Program-made: the position numbers and the translations under genes
DNA from: Nonomuraea sp. NBC_00507
Lineage (GTDB): Bacteria; Actinomycetota; Actinomycetes; Streptosporangiales; Streptosporangiaceae
Assembly (NCBI RefSeq): GCF_036013525.1
Contig: NZ_CP107853.1
Span: 2,232,001 to 2,296,000 of the forward strand
Direction: 5' to 3'
Length of the DNA stretch: 64,000 nt
The notes under the pieces: generated by a model
Seen by the model: only the letters and a program-made list of their open reading frames with translations
The model's database searches: none
What the model was told of the DNA's origin: nothing
In this document: one piece after another, positions 20,179-29,608 of the stretch
Layout of the letters: each line of letters opens with the position of its first letter
Numbering within the stretch: position 1 is the stretch's first letter

Positions 20179-21549
20179 ATGATCAAGCGAATCGGACACG
20201 CCGTCGTCGCGGGTGCGGGGATGGGTGGGCTCCTGGTGGCCCGGGTGCTCAGTGAGACGTTCGAGCGGGTCACGGTGATCGACCGTGACGCGTTGCCCGC
20301 CGAGGGCGTCGCCCGGCGGGGCGTGCCGCAGGGGCATCACGCGCACGGGATGTTGTCCCGGGGCTGCGAGATCCTCGAGGACCTGTTCCCCGGGCTGACC
20401 GCGGACCTGGTCGCCGCGGGCGCCACCACCTGCGACATCCAGGACGACGTCCGCTGGTACAACGACGGCCGGCTGCTGCACCCCGCGCCCTCGCGGCTGC
20501 GCGGCCTGACGGTCAGCCGGCCCGAACTCGAACGGTATCTGCGGTCCCGGGTGGCGGATCTTCCCGGCGTAGCGATCCACGAGCGCTGCGAGGTGGTCGA
20601 GCCGATCGCCGGCAGGGATGGCGCCGTCACCGGAGTACGTCTGCAGCGTCCGGGGCACCAGCCCGAGGACGTGGCCGCCGATCTCGTGGTGAACGCCGTG
20701 GGCCGGGGAAACCGGGGTGCGGAGTGGCTGCGCCGGCTGGGATACGAGCCCGCGCCGGAGGAACGTGTCGACTCCCGGCTGCAGTACGTTTCGCGTGAGT
20801 ACCGGCGCCGGCCCGGCGACTCCGACTTCGTCGCCATGGTCGTGGGGCACAGTACCTCGGTCCCGAGGGGCGGGGTCGCCCTCAGCGGGGAGGGACACCG
20901 CTGGCTCGTCACCCTGTTCGGCATGGGCGACGACGTCCCGCCCATCGACTCGGACGGATACCACGGGTTCGCCGCCCGGCTCCCGGTCCCCGACCTGCAC
21001 CGCCTCCTGGAGCGCCTGGAACCGCTGGGGGAGCCGCGGCGGATGCGCATCCCCGTGAGCATTCGGCGCCGCTACGAACAGCTGAGCCGGTTCCCCGAGG
21101 GCTATGTGGTGTTCGGTGATGCCCTGTGCCAGTTCAATCCCAGCTACGGGCAGGGCATGACGGTGGCCGCCTGCGAGGCCGTCGCCTTGCGTGAGAGCTT
21201 GCAGGACGGCCGACGCGACGGCCTGGCCCGCCGCTTCTTCGAGCGGGCCGCGCGGATCATCGACGTGCCCTGGGACCTGTCGGTCGGTGGTGATCTGCGG
21301 TTCCCGTCCGTCGAGGCTCCACGTCCTCTGCGTGTGAAGCTGCTCAACCGCTACATCTCACGCCTCCACGTGGCCGCGGAGGCGGACCCGGTGGTCGGGC
21401 ACGCCTTCCTGAGCGTCGCCAACCTGCAGGCCCCGCCACAGCGCCTGTTGTCGCCCGGCATCCTGGCCCGGGTGCTCCGGCCGCGTCCCAGCGGCGGCCC
21501 GGCCCACCCCCGGCTTCCTGCCCGGGAACAGCTCCCGGCCGGTCAGTGA
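20179..21549 (+). CDS. FAD-dependent oxidoreductase (monooxygenase/epoxidase-like)
   Basis: A 456-residue flavoprotein. The N-terminal Rossmann motif is VVAGAGMGGLLVARVLSE with ERVTVIDRD, and the second FAD motif is FGDALCQFNPSYGQGMTVAA, matching the group A flavin monooxygenases and squalene-epoxidase-like enzymes. It probably hydroxylates or epoxidises a hydrophobic compound; the substrate is unknown. The ATG at 20179 has GAGGTGG upstream and begins just before the FAD fold, so I prefer it to the longer open frame. It is 160 bp downstream of the AfsR-like regulator gene in the same direction. Confidence 0.88.
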   Translation: MIKRIGHAVVAGAGMGGLLVARVLSETFERVTVIDRDALPAEGVARRGVPQGHHAHGMLSRGCEILEDLFPGLTADLVAAGATTCDIQDDVRWYNDGRLLHPAPSRLRGLTVSRPELERYLRSRVADLPGVAIHERCEVVEPIAGRDGAVTGVRLQRPGHQPEDVAADLVVNAVGRGNRGAEWLRRLGYEPAPEERVDSRLQYVSREYRRRPGDSDFVAMVVGHSTSVPRGGVALSGEGHRWLVTLFGMGDDVPPIDSDGYHGFAARLPVPDLHRLLERLEPLGEPRRMRIPVSIRRRYEQLSRFPEGYVVFGDALCQFNPSYGQGMTVAACEAVALRESLQDGRRDGLARRFFERAARIIDVPWDLSVGGDLRFPSVEAPRPLRVKLLNRYISRLHVAAEADPVVGHAFLSVANLQAPPQRLLSPGILARVLRPRPSGGPAHPRLPAREQLPAGQ

Positions 21550-21628
21550 CGTTCGGCCGACTCGGCATGGGCAGGCGTACCCGTAAGGTTAGGCCGCAGT
21601 TGTGGAGAGTAACCTGATTGGTGCGGAT

Positions 21629-23125
21629 ATGCCGGACGTGAAGCCCGTAGTGATTGCCGGGCGGTACGAGTTAATCGAGTTGATCGGCCGGGGCGGCATG
21701 GCGGAGGTCTGGCGCGGTCACGATCGGCGGCTGGACGTCCTAGTCGCGGTCAAGATCATGAATCCCTTGACGGGAGGCATCGCCGCGGCCGAGCGGTTCG
21801 CCCGCGAGTCCAAAGCCGCGGCGCGGATCGCGCACCCCAATGTGGTGACGGTGCTGGACGTCGGGCACGACGAGCAACGGCGCTACCTCGTCATGGAACT
21901 GCTGGCCGGTCGCAATCTGGCCGCCGAGCTGGCTGCTCGTGGCCCGCTACCGGTCGCTGAGGCGTGCTATCTGCTCAGTCAGGCCGCTGCTGGGCTGGAT
22001 GCCGCCCACCAGGTCGGAGTGGTCCATCGTGACATCAAACCGGCCAACCTCCACCTGACCGGCACCGGCGCTTTGAAGATCGTCGACTTCGGTCTGGCCC
22101 ACCTGGCCAGCGAGGCCTCCCGGTTGACAACGGTCGGCACCATCGTGGGCACCGCGGCCTACCTGGCCCCCGAGCAGATCGACGGCGCCGGCGGGGAGGT
22201 CGCGACCGACCTGTACGCGCTGGGCTGCGTGGCGTACGAGCTGCTGAGCGGCCGGCCACCCTTCACCGGCTCGCCCCCCGAGGTGGTCTACCAGCACGTC
22301 CACCACTCACCCGCCCCGCCGAGCAGCCACCGGCCGGACATCCCGATCGAGCTGGAGCGGCTTGTCCTGGCCATGCTCGCCAAGGATCCCGCCGACCGCC
22401 CGGCCGGCGCCGAGCAGGTACGCCAAGGCTTTGCCGCCGTTGCCCATGCGGCCCGCCTCCGAGGACGACACGCGCATCAGCAGACGAGGGTGACACCGGT
22501 GCCCCCGCCCGGTGTCGCCAGGGCGGGCGATACCCGCCTCTTCGACGCCCCATTGCCCGGCGCCCTGAACGCCGCCGCGCAGCCTGGGCCGGCGGATGGC
22601 CGGCGCCTGCTCCTCCAGGTCGCCGCCGCCGTCGCGGTCATCGCGGTCATCACACTGGGTGCCGTGACCGTGTTCTCCGGGTCGGAGGATCACGCCGCGG
22701 AGCCATCGCCTTCAGCGGCTTCGTCCGACGCTGCCCGCGCGTCGGAACAGCCCCAGCCGACGGCCACCACCCGCTCGACCGCTCGAGCGTCCGTACGGCC
22801 GACGCCGTCCCCGAAGGTCACACCGACGCGGCCGGACGCGCGGGATCCACGGACCTGGCTGGCCGCTCTCGACCAGGCCGTGAGCGCCCAGCAAGCGCAG
22901 GGCGGCATTGACGACGACCTTGCCGATAAGGCGCACGAAAAGATCCGCGAAGCGGCAAAGAAGCTCGTCGAAGGCAAGACACAGGAAGCTCGAGAGAAGA
23001 TCCAGGAGCTCGGCAAGGACCTGGCCGAGGCCAGGAGCGAGGGCAAGCTCGCCAACGGCCCTCTCACGCAGTTCCTCAACCGCTTCGGTCTGGGCGCCGA
23101 GCGCGAGGAGGATGATGACGACTGA
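21629..23125 (+). CDS. Membrane Ser/Thr protein kinase (Hanks type)
   Basis: A protein of about 498 residues. The kinase domain spans residues 10-270: glycine loop LIGRGGMAEVWRG, catalytic Lys in VAVKIM, HRDIKPANLHL catalytic loop, DFG (KIVDFGLAHL) and APEQ. A Pro/Ala-rich juxtamembrane linker precedes one membrane helix near residues 320-347 (LLLQVAAAVAVIAVITLG). The outside part is a Ser/Thr/Pro linker followed by a helical, Lys/Glu-rich segment of about 80 residues that ends in an acidic run of Asp. There are no PASTA repeats, so the signal is not an obvious muropeptide. The ATG at 21629 is chosen; an in-frame GTG lies 27 bp upstream. Confidence 0.9.
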   Translation: MPDVKPVVIAGRYELIELIGRGGMAEVWRGHDRRLDVLVAVKIMNPLTGGIAAAERFARESKAAARIAHPNVVTVLDVGHDEQRRYLVMELLAGRNLAAELAARGPLPVAEACYLLSQAAAGLDAAHQVGVVHRDIKPANLHLTGTGALKIVDFGLAHLASEASRLTTVGTIVGTAAYLAPEQIDGAGGEVATDLYALGCVAYELLSGRPPFTGSPPEVVYQHVHHSPAPPSSHRPDIPIELERLVLAMLAKDPADRPAGAEQVRQGFAAVAHAARLRGRHAHQQTRVTPVPPPGVARAGDTRLFDAPLPGALNAAAQPGPADGRRLLLQVAAAVAVIAVITLGAVTVFSGSEDHAAEPSPSAASSDAARASEQPQPTATTRSTARASVRPTPSPKVTPTRPDARDPRTWLAALDQAVSAQQAQGGIDDDLADKAHEKIREAAKKLVEGKTQEAREKIQELGKDLAEARSEGKLANGPLTQFLNRFGLGAEREEDDDD

Positions 23126-23273
23126 TCGGCCCACCGGGCGAGAGGTACACCGCTGAGCAGCAGGTACGTCATGGCCACGTTTGGGTATGGGCGTAGGAGT
23201 CTTGGCGTGTCTGCGCCCGTGTCGCCCCTCACTTGAAGCGTCGACGCGGCGCAGCGCAGGGGTTGGGGGGCCC

Positions 23274-24677
23274 GTGGACACGAACGCACAGCAGGGGCAG
23301 ACCCTTGTGGTCTATGGCATCGCCGGCGACCTCGCCAAGAAGAAGCTCATTCCGGCCTTGTACCGCTTGACCGCCCGTGGCGTGCTGGACGTGCCGGTCA
23401 TCGGCGTGGACCGCGGCGACCTCAACCCGGCCTGGCTCCGGCGACACGTCCACGACAGCGTCGCGGCCGCATGCGGCGACGTGGACGAGGGTGTGTGCGG
23501 CTCGCTCACCGAGAAGCTAGGTCTGGTGACCGGCGATGTGACAGAGCCCGCCATATTCGCCGAGCTAGGACGGAAGATGGGGGACGCCGCATTCGGCGTG
23601 CATTACCTCGCCGTGCCGCCGTCTCTGTTCACGGCCATCGCTCAAGGGCTGGGAACTGCGGGATTGAACACCCGAGGCCGCCTCGTGGTGGAGAAGCCCT
23701 TCGGCGCCGACCTCGCCTCCGCCGGGCGGCTCAACGCGGAGCTGCACCGATACTTTCCCGAGGACCGGCTGCTGCGTGTCGACCACTTCCTCGGCAAGGA
23801 GGCCGTCGAGAATCTCATGGTGTTCCGCTTCGCCAACGGACTCTTCGAGCCCGTGTGGAACCGGTCCCACGTCGCCGCGGTGCGGATCACCTTGGCCGAG
23901 GCGTTCGACGTCGCCGACCGTGGGGCGTTCTACGACGCGGTCGGCGCCGTGCGTGACGTGGTGCAGAACCATCTGATCCAGGTGCTGGCCTACCTGGCCA
24001 TGGACGCGCCGGCGGACGGCAGCACCGAGGCGGAGCGTGACGAGAAGCTCCGGCTGTTGCGCGCGGTCCGGACCGTGGACCCGGGCGACGTCGTGCGCGG
24101 CCAATACACGGGCTACCTCGACACGCCGGGGGTGGCCGCCGGGTCGACCACCGAGACCTACGTCGCGCTGCGGCTGTGGATCGACAACTGGCGCTGGGCG
24201 GACGTCCCGTTCGTCATCACGGCGGGCAAGGCGCTCGCGGTGACCGCCACCCGGATCGACGTCGAGCTCCGCCGCCCGCCACGGATGCTTTTCCTGCCCA
24301 CCCAAGCCGCGCGTCCACAGCCGAACATCGTGCGGTTCCGGCTGGATCCCGACCCGGGCGTCGAGCTCAACCTGCTGGCCAAGGAACCGGGCGAGACCAA
24401 CGCCACCCGGGAGGTGCCCCTGTCGGTCAGCTTCGCCACCGCGCTCGGTCAGCCCGAAAGCGCCTACGAGCGGATCCTGACCGATGCGCTCGCCGGGGAG
24501 CTGCGTCACTTCGCCCGCCAGGACACCGTCGAAGAGGCCTGGCGCATCGTCGATCCCGTCCTCGACAAGACCGCGCCGGAGCCGTACGAGCCGGGGACCT
24601 GGGGCCCGCCCGGCGCCGACCGGCTCGTCGGAAGGCCCACCAGCGAGCTCGGCGGCCAGGCCGGGAAGCCGGGGTGA
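23274..24677 (+). CDS. zwf: Glucose-6-phosphate 1-dehydrogenase
   Basis: A 467-residue NADP-dependent enzyme that oxidises glucose-6-phosphate to 6-phosphogluconolactone, the entry step of the oxidative pentose phosphate pathway; cytoplasmic. The N-terminal nucleotide motif is VVYGIAGDLAKKKLIPALY, the active-site signature RVDHFLGKEAVENLMVFRF, and the VVEKPFG motif is present. The first motif has GIAGDL rather than the more common GASGDL. The GTG at 23274 follows a G-rich ribosome-binding stretch. The next two genes are a beta-phosphoglucomutase and a GH65 phosphorylase, with gaps of 6 bp and an overlap of 4 bp, so this is an operon that feeds disaccharide-derived glucose-6-phosphate into the pentose phosphate pathway. 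Confidence 0.95.
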   Translation: MDTNAQQGQTLVVYGIAGDLAKKKLIPALYRLTARGVLDVPVIGVDRGDLNPAWLRRHVHDSVAAACGDVDEGVCGSLTEKLGLVTGDVTEPAIFAELGRKMGDAAFGVHYLAVPPSLFTAIAQGLGTAGLNTRGRLVVEKPFGADLASAGRLNAELHRYFPEDRLLRVDHFLGKEAVENLMVFRFANGLFEPVWNRSHVAAVRITLAEAFDVADRGAFYDAVGAVRDVVQNHLIQVLAYLAMDAPADGSTEAERDEKLRLLRAVRTVDPGDVVRGQYTGYLDTPGVAAGSTTETYVALRLWIDNWRWADVPFVITAGKALAVTATRIDVELRRPPRMLFLPTQAARPQPNIVRFRLDPDPGVELNLLAKEPGETNATREVPLSVSFATALGQPESAYERILTDALAGELRHFARQDTVEEAWRIVDPVLDKTAPEPYEPGTWGPPGADRLVGRPTSELGGQAGKPG

Positions 24678-24683
24678 GCACGC

Positions 24684-25457
24684 ATGGGCACATCGACGCT
24701 CGGGCTGCCTGAGGAAGTGCGCGGATGTCTGTTCGACATGGACGGCGTGCTGACGCGCACCGCGACAGTGCACGCGAAGGCATGGAAGTCGATGTTCGAT
24801 GAGTTCCTGCGGAAGTGGGCCGAGCGGACGGGGAGCCCCTTCGTGCCGTTCGACCCGGTTACCGACTACGACCGGTACGTCGACGGGAAGAAGCGGCAGG
24901 ACGGGGCGAGAAGCTTCCTGACGGCGCGGGGCATCACCCTTCCGGAGGGGTCGCCTGACGATCCGCAGGATGCGATGACCGTGTACGGGTTGAGCAACCG
25001 GAAGAACGCCCTCGTCCAGGAGGTCATCGACCGGGACGGCGTGGAGGCGTTCCCCGGCTCAGTCCGTTATGTGCTGGCCGTACGAGATGCGGGGTTGCGC
25101 ACGGCGGTGGTGTCATCGAGCGCCAACACCGCGCGGGTTCTGTCGGCTGCCGGGCTCGACGGGTATTTTCAGGCGCGGATCGACGGTGTGGTGGCCCAGG
25201 AACGGCGGCTGGCGGGCAAGCCGGCCCCGGACATGTACCTGGCGGGGGCCGAGGCGCTGGGGCTGCCGCCTGCGCAGGCGGCGGTGTTCGAGGACGCGCT
25301 GGCGGGGGTGGCGGCCGGTCACGCGGGCCGGTTCGCCTGCGTCGTCGGCGTCGACCGGAGCGGGCAGGCCGACGCGTTGCGCCGGCACGGCGCCGACATC
25401 GTGGTCTCCGACCTCGCCGAGCTGCTGGATGCGCGTGGACGGGGAGGCGGCTCATGA
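24684..25457 (+). CDS. Beta-phosphoglucomutase family HAD hydrolase
   Basis: A 257-residue HAD enzyme. The nucleophile motif is [14 protein letters not shown], motif II is [12 protein letters not shown], the Lys of motif III lies in [11 protein letters not shown] and the acidic motif IV is [12 protein letters not shown]. The enlarged cap carrying [12 protein letters not shown] is typical of the beta-phosphoglucomutase branch often fused to, or next to, GH65 phosphorylases. It should convert beta-glucose-1-phosphate to glucose-6-phosphate. The stop overlaps the GH65 start by 4 bp (ATGA), showing translational coupling. Confidence 0.93.
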   Translation: MGTSTLGLPEEVRGCLFDMDGVLTRTATVHAKAWKSMFDEFLRKWAERTGSPFVPFDPVTDYDRYVDGKKRQDGARSFLTARGITLPEGSPDDPQDAMTVYGLSNRKNALVQEVIDRDGVEAFPGSVRYVLAVRDAGLRTAVVSSSANTARVLSAAGLDGYFQARIDGVVAQERRLAGKPAPDMYLAGAEALGLPPAQAAVFEDALAGVAAGHAGRFACVVGVDRSGQADALRRHGADIVVSDLAELLDARGRGGGS

Positions 25458-27817
25458 TCCGGCATCCCGCGTTCGCGGTGGAGCCGTGGTCGGTGCGGGA
25501 GTGCCGGCTCGACCTGGACGTGCTGGCGCAGACCGAGTCGGTGTTCGCGCTGTCCAACGGGCACATCGGCCTGCGCGGCAACCTCGAGGAGGGCGAGCCC
25601 TGCGGGGAGCCCGGCACCTACCTCAACGGGTTCTACGAGCTGAGGCCCCTGCCGTACGCCGAGGCGGGTTACGGCTATCCCGAGTCGGGGCAGACGTGCG
25701 TGAACGTCACCAACGGCAAACTGATCCGGCTCCTGGTCGACGACGAGCCGTTCGACGTGCGATACGGCACGCTGCACGAACACGAGCGCGTCCTGGACCT
25801 GCGCGCCGGGACCCTGACCCGCAGGGCCGACTGGAGCTCGCCCACAGGCGGCCGGATCCGGGTCTCCTCCACACGGCTGGTCTCCTTCACCCACCGCGCG
25901 GTGGCCGCGATCCGGTACGAGGTCGAGGCCGTCGATGAGGCGCGGCACGTGGTCGTGCAGTCCGAGCTGGTCGCCAACGAGACCCAGCAGTACCTGGGGG
26001 GCGATCCGCGCGAGGCCGCCCCCTTGGCGTCGCCGTTGGTCCTGGAGGAGAACATCGCCGCCAAAGAAGGCGTCGCGATCATGGTCCACCACACCCGGGC
26101 CAGCGACCTGCGGGTGGCCGCCGCCATGTGTCACGAGCTCGACGGGCCGGAGGGCACGCGGATCGAGGCGCAGGGCGCGGGCGACGTCAGCCGGGTGACC
26201 GTCGCCGCACGCCTCGTCCCCGGCCGCCCGTTGCGGCTGGTCAAGCTCTTCTCCTACGGCTGGTCGGGCAGACGTTCCCGGCCCGCCATGCACGATCAGG
26301 TCGTCGCGGCGCTGGCGGCCGCGCGGCTGGACGGCTGGGACGGGCTGTGCGCCGACCAGCGGCGCTTCCTCGACGACTTCTGGGAAGGTGCGGACGTGGA
26401 GGTCGAGGGCGACGCCGAGGTGCAGCAGGCCGTCCGTTTCGGGCTGTTCCACCTGCTGCAGTCGGCCGCGCGGCTGGAGGACCGCGCCATCCCCGCCAAG
26501 GGGCTGACCGGCACGGGCTACGACGGGCATGCGTTCTGGGACACCGAGACCTTCGTGCTGCCCGTGCTCACCCACACGTATCCGCGGGCCGCGGCGGATG
26601 CGTTGTCGTGGCGGAAGTCGACCCTGCCGATGGCCGAGGCGCGGGCCGCGCAACTGGGGCTGTCCGGGGCGGCCTTCCCCTGGCGGACCATCAACGGCCA
26701 GGAGTGTTCCGGCTACTGGCCCGCCGGCACCGCGGCGTTCCATGTCAACGCCGACATCGCGTACGCGGTCACGGCGTGTGTCGATGCCACCGGCGATACG
26801 GCGTTCGAGCGGGACACCGGCCTGCCCCTGCTGGTGGAGACGGCGCGGCTGTGGCTCGCCCTGGGCCATTCTGATGCCGATGGGCGATACCACATCGACG
26901 GCGTGACCGGGCCCGACGAGTACAGCGCCGTCGCCGACGACAACGTCTACACCAACCTGATGGCCCAGCAGAACCTGTGGCAGGCAGCCGACGTCGCCGC
27001 CCGCCACCCCGGCCGGGCGGCGCAGCTCGGGGTGACCCCGGAGGAGATCACGACGTGGCGTGAGGCGGCGGACGCGATGGTCGTCCCCTATGACGAGCGG
27101 CTCGGCGTGCACTCCCAGAGCGAAGGGTTCACGCGGCATGGACTCTGGGATTTCGCCGCCACCAAGCCCGAGCATTATCCGCTGATGCTCCATTTCCCCT
27201 ATTTCGACCTCTACCGCCGCCAGGTGGTCAAGCAGGCCGACCTGGTTCTGGCGATGCACCTGCGCGGGGACGCGTTCACACCCGAGGAGAAGGCCCGCAA
27301 CTTCGCCTACTACGAGGCACTGACGGTGCGCGACTCATCGCTGTCGGCCTGCACCCAGGCCGTGATCGCCGCAGAGGTGGGACACCTGGAGCTCGCCTAC
27401 CGCTACCTCGGCGAGGCGGCCATGATGGACCTGGCGGACCTGGAGAAGAACACCGTCGACGGTGTCCACATGGCCGCGCTGGCCGGGGCGTGGATCGCCC
27501 TGGTGGCGGGATTCGGCGGGATGCGCGCCGGCCAGGGCCGGATATGCTGCGCTCCCAGGCTGCCGTCGCACCTCCAACGGCTGGCCTTCCGGCTGCGTTA
27601 CCGCGACAGCCTGCTAGGTGTCAGCATCACGCGGGAGACCACGAGCTACCGGCTGATGCAGGGCCCGCCGATCGCCTTGACACACCACGGCGAGCAGATC
27701 CAGCTCCGAGCCGGGTCCGTCACCCGGCCCAACCCGCCGACTCCGGCGCCGAAGAACCATATCGACCAGCCATCCGGCCGCGAACCCGCCATCCGGGGAA
27801 ATGACACACCGGGCTGA
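25454..27817 (+). CDS. GH65 disaccharide phosphorylase/hydrolase
   Basis: A 787-residue enzyme of glycoside hydrolase family 65 with an N-terminal beta-sandwich, an (alpha/alpha)6 barrel and a small C-terminal sheet. The catalytic Glu is in [12 protein letters not shown] (Glu489). [15 protein letters not shown] and the phosphate-binding-side [10 protein letters not shown] are family signatures. GH65 members cleave maltose, trehalose, kojibiose or nigerose with phosphate to give beta-glucose-1-phosphate plus glucose. The mutase encoded just upstream uses that product, which favours a phosphorylase over a hydrolase. Which disaccharide is used cannot be decided here. No signal peptide, so it acts in the cytoplasm on imported sugar. 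Confidence 0.92.
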   Translation: MIRHPAFAVEPWSVRECRLDLDVLAQTESVFALSNGHIGLRGNLEEGEPCGEPGTYLNGFYELRPLPYAEAGYGYPESGQTCVNVTNGKLIRLLVDDEPFDVRYGTLHEHERVLDLRAGTLTRRADWSSPTGGRIRVSSTRLVSFTHRAVAAIRYEVEAVDEARHVVVQSELVANETQQYLGGDPREAAPLASPLVLEENIAAKEGVAIMVHHTRASDLRVAAAMCHELDGPEGTRIEAQGAGDVSRVTVAARLVPGRPLRLVKLFSYGWSGRRSRPAMHDQVVAALAAARLDGWDGLCADQRRFLDDFWEGADVEVEGDAEVQQAVRFGLFHLLQSAARLEDRAIPAKGLTGTGYDGHAFWDTETFVLPVLTHTYPRAAADALSWRKSTLPMAEARAAQLGLSGAAFPWRTINGQECSGYWPAGTAAFHVNADIAYAVTACVDATGDTAFERDTGLPLLVETARLWLALGHSDADGRYHIDGVTGPDEYSAVADDNVYTNLMAQQNLWQAADVAARHPGRAAQLGVTPEEITTWREAADAMVVPYDERLGVHSQSEGFTRHGLWDFAATKPEHYPLMLHFPYFDLYRRQVVKQADLVLAMHLRGDAFTPEEKARNFAYYEALTVRDSSLSACTQAVIAAEVGHLELAYRYLGEAAMMDLADLEKNTVDGVHMAALAGAWIALVAGFGGMRAGQGRICCAPRLPSHLQRLAFRLRYRDSLLGVSITRETTSYRLMQGPPIALTHHGEQIQLRAGSVTRPNPPTPAPKNHIDQPSGREPAIRGNDTPG

Positions 27818-27833
27818 CGCTGTGGTCCGCGGC

Positions 27834-28004
27834 TCAGGCCGATTCCGCGGCCTCCCCGACTTCCTGCAGGATGACGAAGCGGTGCTGGCTGGCCAGGAAG
27901 TGGCCGACGGCGACGATGCCCACGATGGGCCATTCCACGATCTCCAATACTCCCAGTGCGATGAGAGCCACGTAGAAGGCGAGGTGCTCGGGCTTGACGA
28001 CCAT
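27834..28004 (-). CDS. Small membrane protein, 56 residues
   Basis: Short gene with an excellent ribosome-binding site (AAGGAG, 7 bp before the ATG at 28004). The product begins MVVKPEHLAFYVALIALG, continues with a hydrophobic hairpin (LEIVEWPIVGIVAVGHFLA) and ends with a polar tail (SQHRFVILQEVGEAAESA). The pattern of PEH, an E-x-x-WP turn and a closing GH resembles a group of conserved actinobacterial short membrane proteins of unknown function. It is 116 bp downstream of the esterase gene on the same strand and converges on the GH65 gene with a 16-bp gap. Confidence 0.8.
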   Translation of the reverse strand: MVVKPEHLAFYVALIALGVLEIVEWPIVGIVAVGHFLASQHRFVILQEVGEAAESA

Positions 28005-28120
28005 GGTTCCGCTCCTTCGAACGATCCGTCGCTGCTCGCTTGCCCTCTACGGATCCGGTAAACGGCCGCGAGGTTAAGGTCAGGGAAGAGCGCGGCAAAG
28101 GTGTGGGCCGCTCGCCACTC

Positions 28121-29608
28121 CTACGGCCACGCCTGGAGCTCCTCGCCGTGCGGGTCGTCCACCAGGCTCCGTTCACCGCCGATGCGCATGGTGGCCCGCC
28201 GGCCGGAGTCGTAGCGGTCCCAGCCGGGATCGCCGGTCGTGGCGAAGGCGACCCAGGCCGCGTGCATCCAGCCGGCCAGGTCGGCCGGCGGCTCGTCAGT
28301 GCCGAGCAGGGCCTGGGGGCCGCGCAGCCGGGGCAGGTCGGTGACGTCGAAGACGAACGGCACCTCCACGGCGTGGGTGGCGCCCAGCTCACCGCCCAGG
28401 GCGTCCGAGCGCCAGGCGAACGAGTAGCGGTAGGTCGCGGCGGCCGTCCCCGCGTGCGCGTCGGCCAGGCGCCGGCTTCCCACGCCGAACAGGGCGTCGC
28501 CCATGATGGCCGAGCGAAGCTCCCCGAAGGACGCCTGCGGGCGGGACTTGCGGTAGATCTCGACGAGGCGGTCGGGCTCGGGGTGCGAGCGGGCCGCCGC
28601 GGCGTCCACGTCCGCCGCCGTCGCGGTGGACAGGCTCCCGAACGGCGCCAGGTAGAGGTTGCCCTCCTCCGTGTTGGTGCCCACCAGCAGGTCCACGCCC
28701 GCGCCCCGGCCTGCGGCAACGGCCTCGGCCGGCTGCCGGCCGAGCACGACGCTCATCGGGCTGAGCCCGATGAGCGGGTCACTGTGGGTCTCGGTCCGCA
28801 GGTCGATGCCCGACAGCTCGGGCATGACCTCGACGAGCCGCTGGTCGGGGATGCCGGCGAAGGCGTCGGCGTGCGGCTCGATCCCCAGGGCGTGGGCCGC
28901 GGCGCGGGTCACGCGGGCGGCCTGCTCCGGTGTGAAGGCGCCCAGGCCGCTGCCGCTCTGCGTGATCGCGCGCCGGAACAGCCCCTCGGCCTCGGGCGCG
29001 GTCAGCACCGCGCCGACGATCGTGGCGCCCGCCGACTGGCCGAACAGCGTGACGTGGTCCGGGTCGCCGCCGAACGCCGCGATGTTCTCCCGTACCCAGC
29101 GCAGGGCGGCGATCACGTCGAGCAGGCCTCGGTTGGCGGGCGCCCCGGGCAGGTGGAGGAAGCCCGCGATGCCCAGCCGGTAGTTCAGCGTCACCAGGAC
29201 CACCCCGTCGCGGGCGAAGGCGGCTCCGTCGTAGATCTCCGACCGGGTGGAACCCGCCACGAACCCGCCGCCGTGCACGAACACCATCACGGGCAACCGC
29301 GCGCCACCGGCTCCCGGTGTCCACACGTTGACGGTCAGGAAGTCCTCGCCGGGGATCCAGCCAGGCCCGAAGTACGGGGTCATGTCCACGCTGCCGAGCC
29401 TGCGTTCGGCCTGGGGCGCGGTGGGCCCCGGCCTGGTGGCGTCCCGTACGCCGTCCCAAGGGGGGTGCGGCCTCGGGGCGGCGAATCGGGCGGCGCCGGT
29501 CGGCGGGGCGGCGTACGGGATGTTCAGGAAAACGGTCGTCCCGTCGCGGCGCAGGCCGCGCACGGCGCCCTGCGCGGTGACGACGGTGGCGTCCGCGTGG
29601 TGGTTCAT
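28121..29608 (-). CDS. Type B carboxylesterase
   Basis: A 495-residue alpha/beta hydrolase of the carboxylesterase type B family. The nucleophile elbow is LFGQSAGATIVGAVL, the oxyanion-hole region VFVHGGGFVAGS, and EDFLTVNVWTP is the second family signature. The acid lies near NTEEGNLYL, and the His in THAVEVPFVFD. There is no signal peptide (MNHHADATVV), so it acts in the cytoplasm on small esters. Its start overlaps the stop of the MBL hydrolase gene by 4 bp, so the two are co-translated; together they could open and hydrolyse an ester or lactone. A LuxR-type regulator is divergent from the pair. Confidence 0.93.
   Translation of the reverse strand: MNHHADATVVTAQGAVRGLRRDGTTVFLNIPYAAPPTGAARFAAPRPHPPWDGVRDATRPGPTAPQAERRLGSVDMTPYFGPGWIPGEDFLTVNVWTPGAGGARLPVMVFVHGGGFVAGSTRSEIYDGAAFARDGVVLVTLNYRLGIAGFLHLPGAPANRGLLDVIAALRWVRENIAAFGGDPDHVTLFGQSAGATIVGAVLTAPEAEGLFRRAITQSGSGLGAFTPEQAARVTRAAAHALGIEPHADAFAGIPDQRLVEVMPELSGIDLRTETHSDPLIGLSPMSVVLGRQPAEAVAAGRGAGVDLLVGTNTEEGNLYLAPFGSLSTATAADVDAAAARSHPEPDRLVEIYRKSRPQASFGELRSAIMGDALFGVGSRRLADAHAGTAAATYRYSFAWRSDALGGELGATHAVEVPFVFDVTDLPRLRGPQALLGTDEPPADLAGWMHAAWVAFATTGDPGWDRYDSGRRATMRIGGERSLVDDPHGEELQAWP

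Noticed and set aside
17814..20273. 819-codon open frame antisense to the AfsR-like gene
   Set aside because: Compositional shadow; the sense frame has clear BTAD and P-loop motifs.
25319..27259. 646-codon open frame antisense to the GH65 gene
   Set aside because: Shadow frame with no domain signature.
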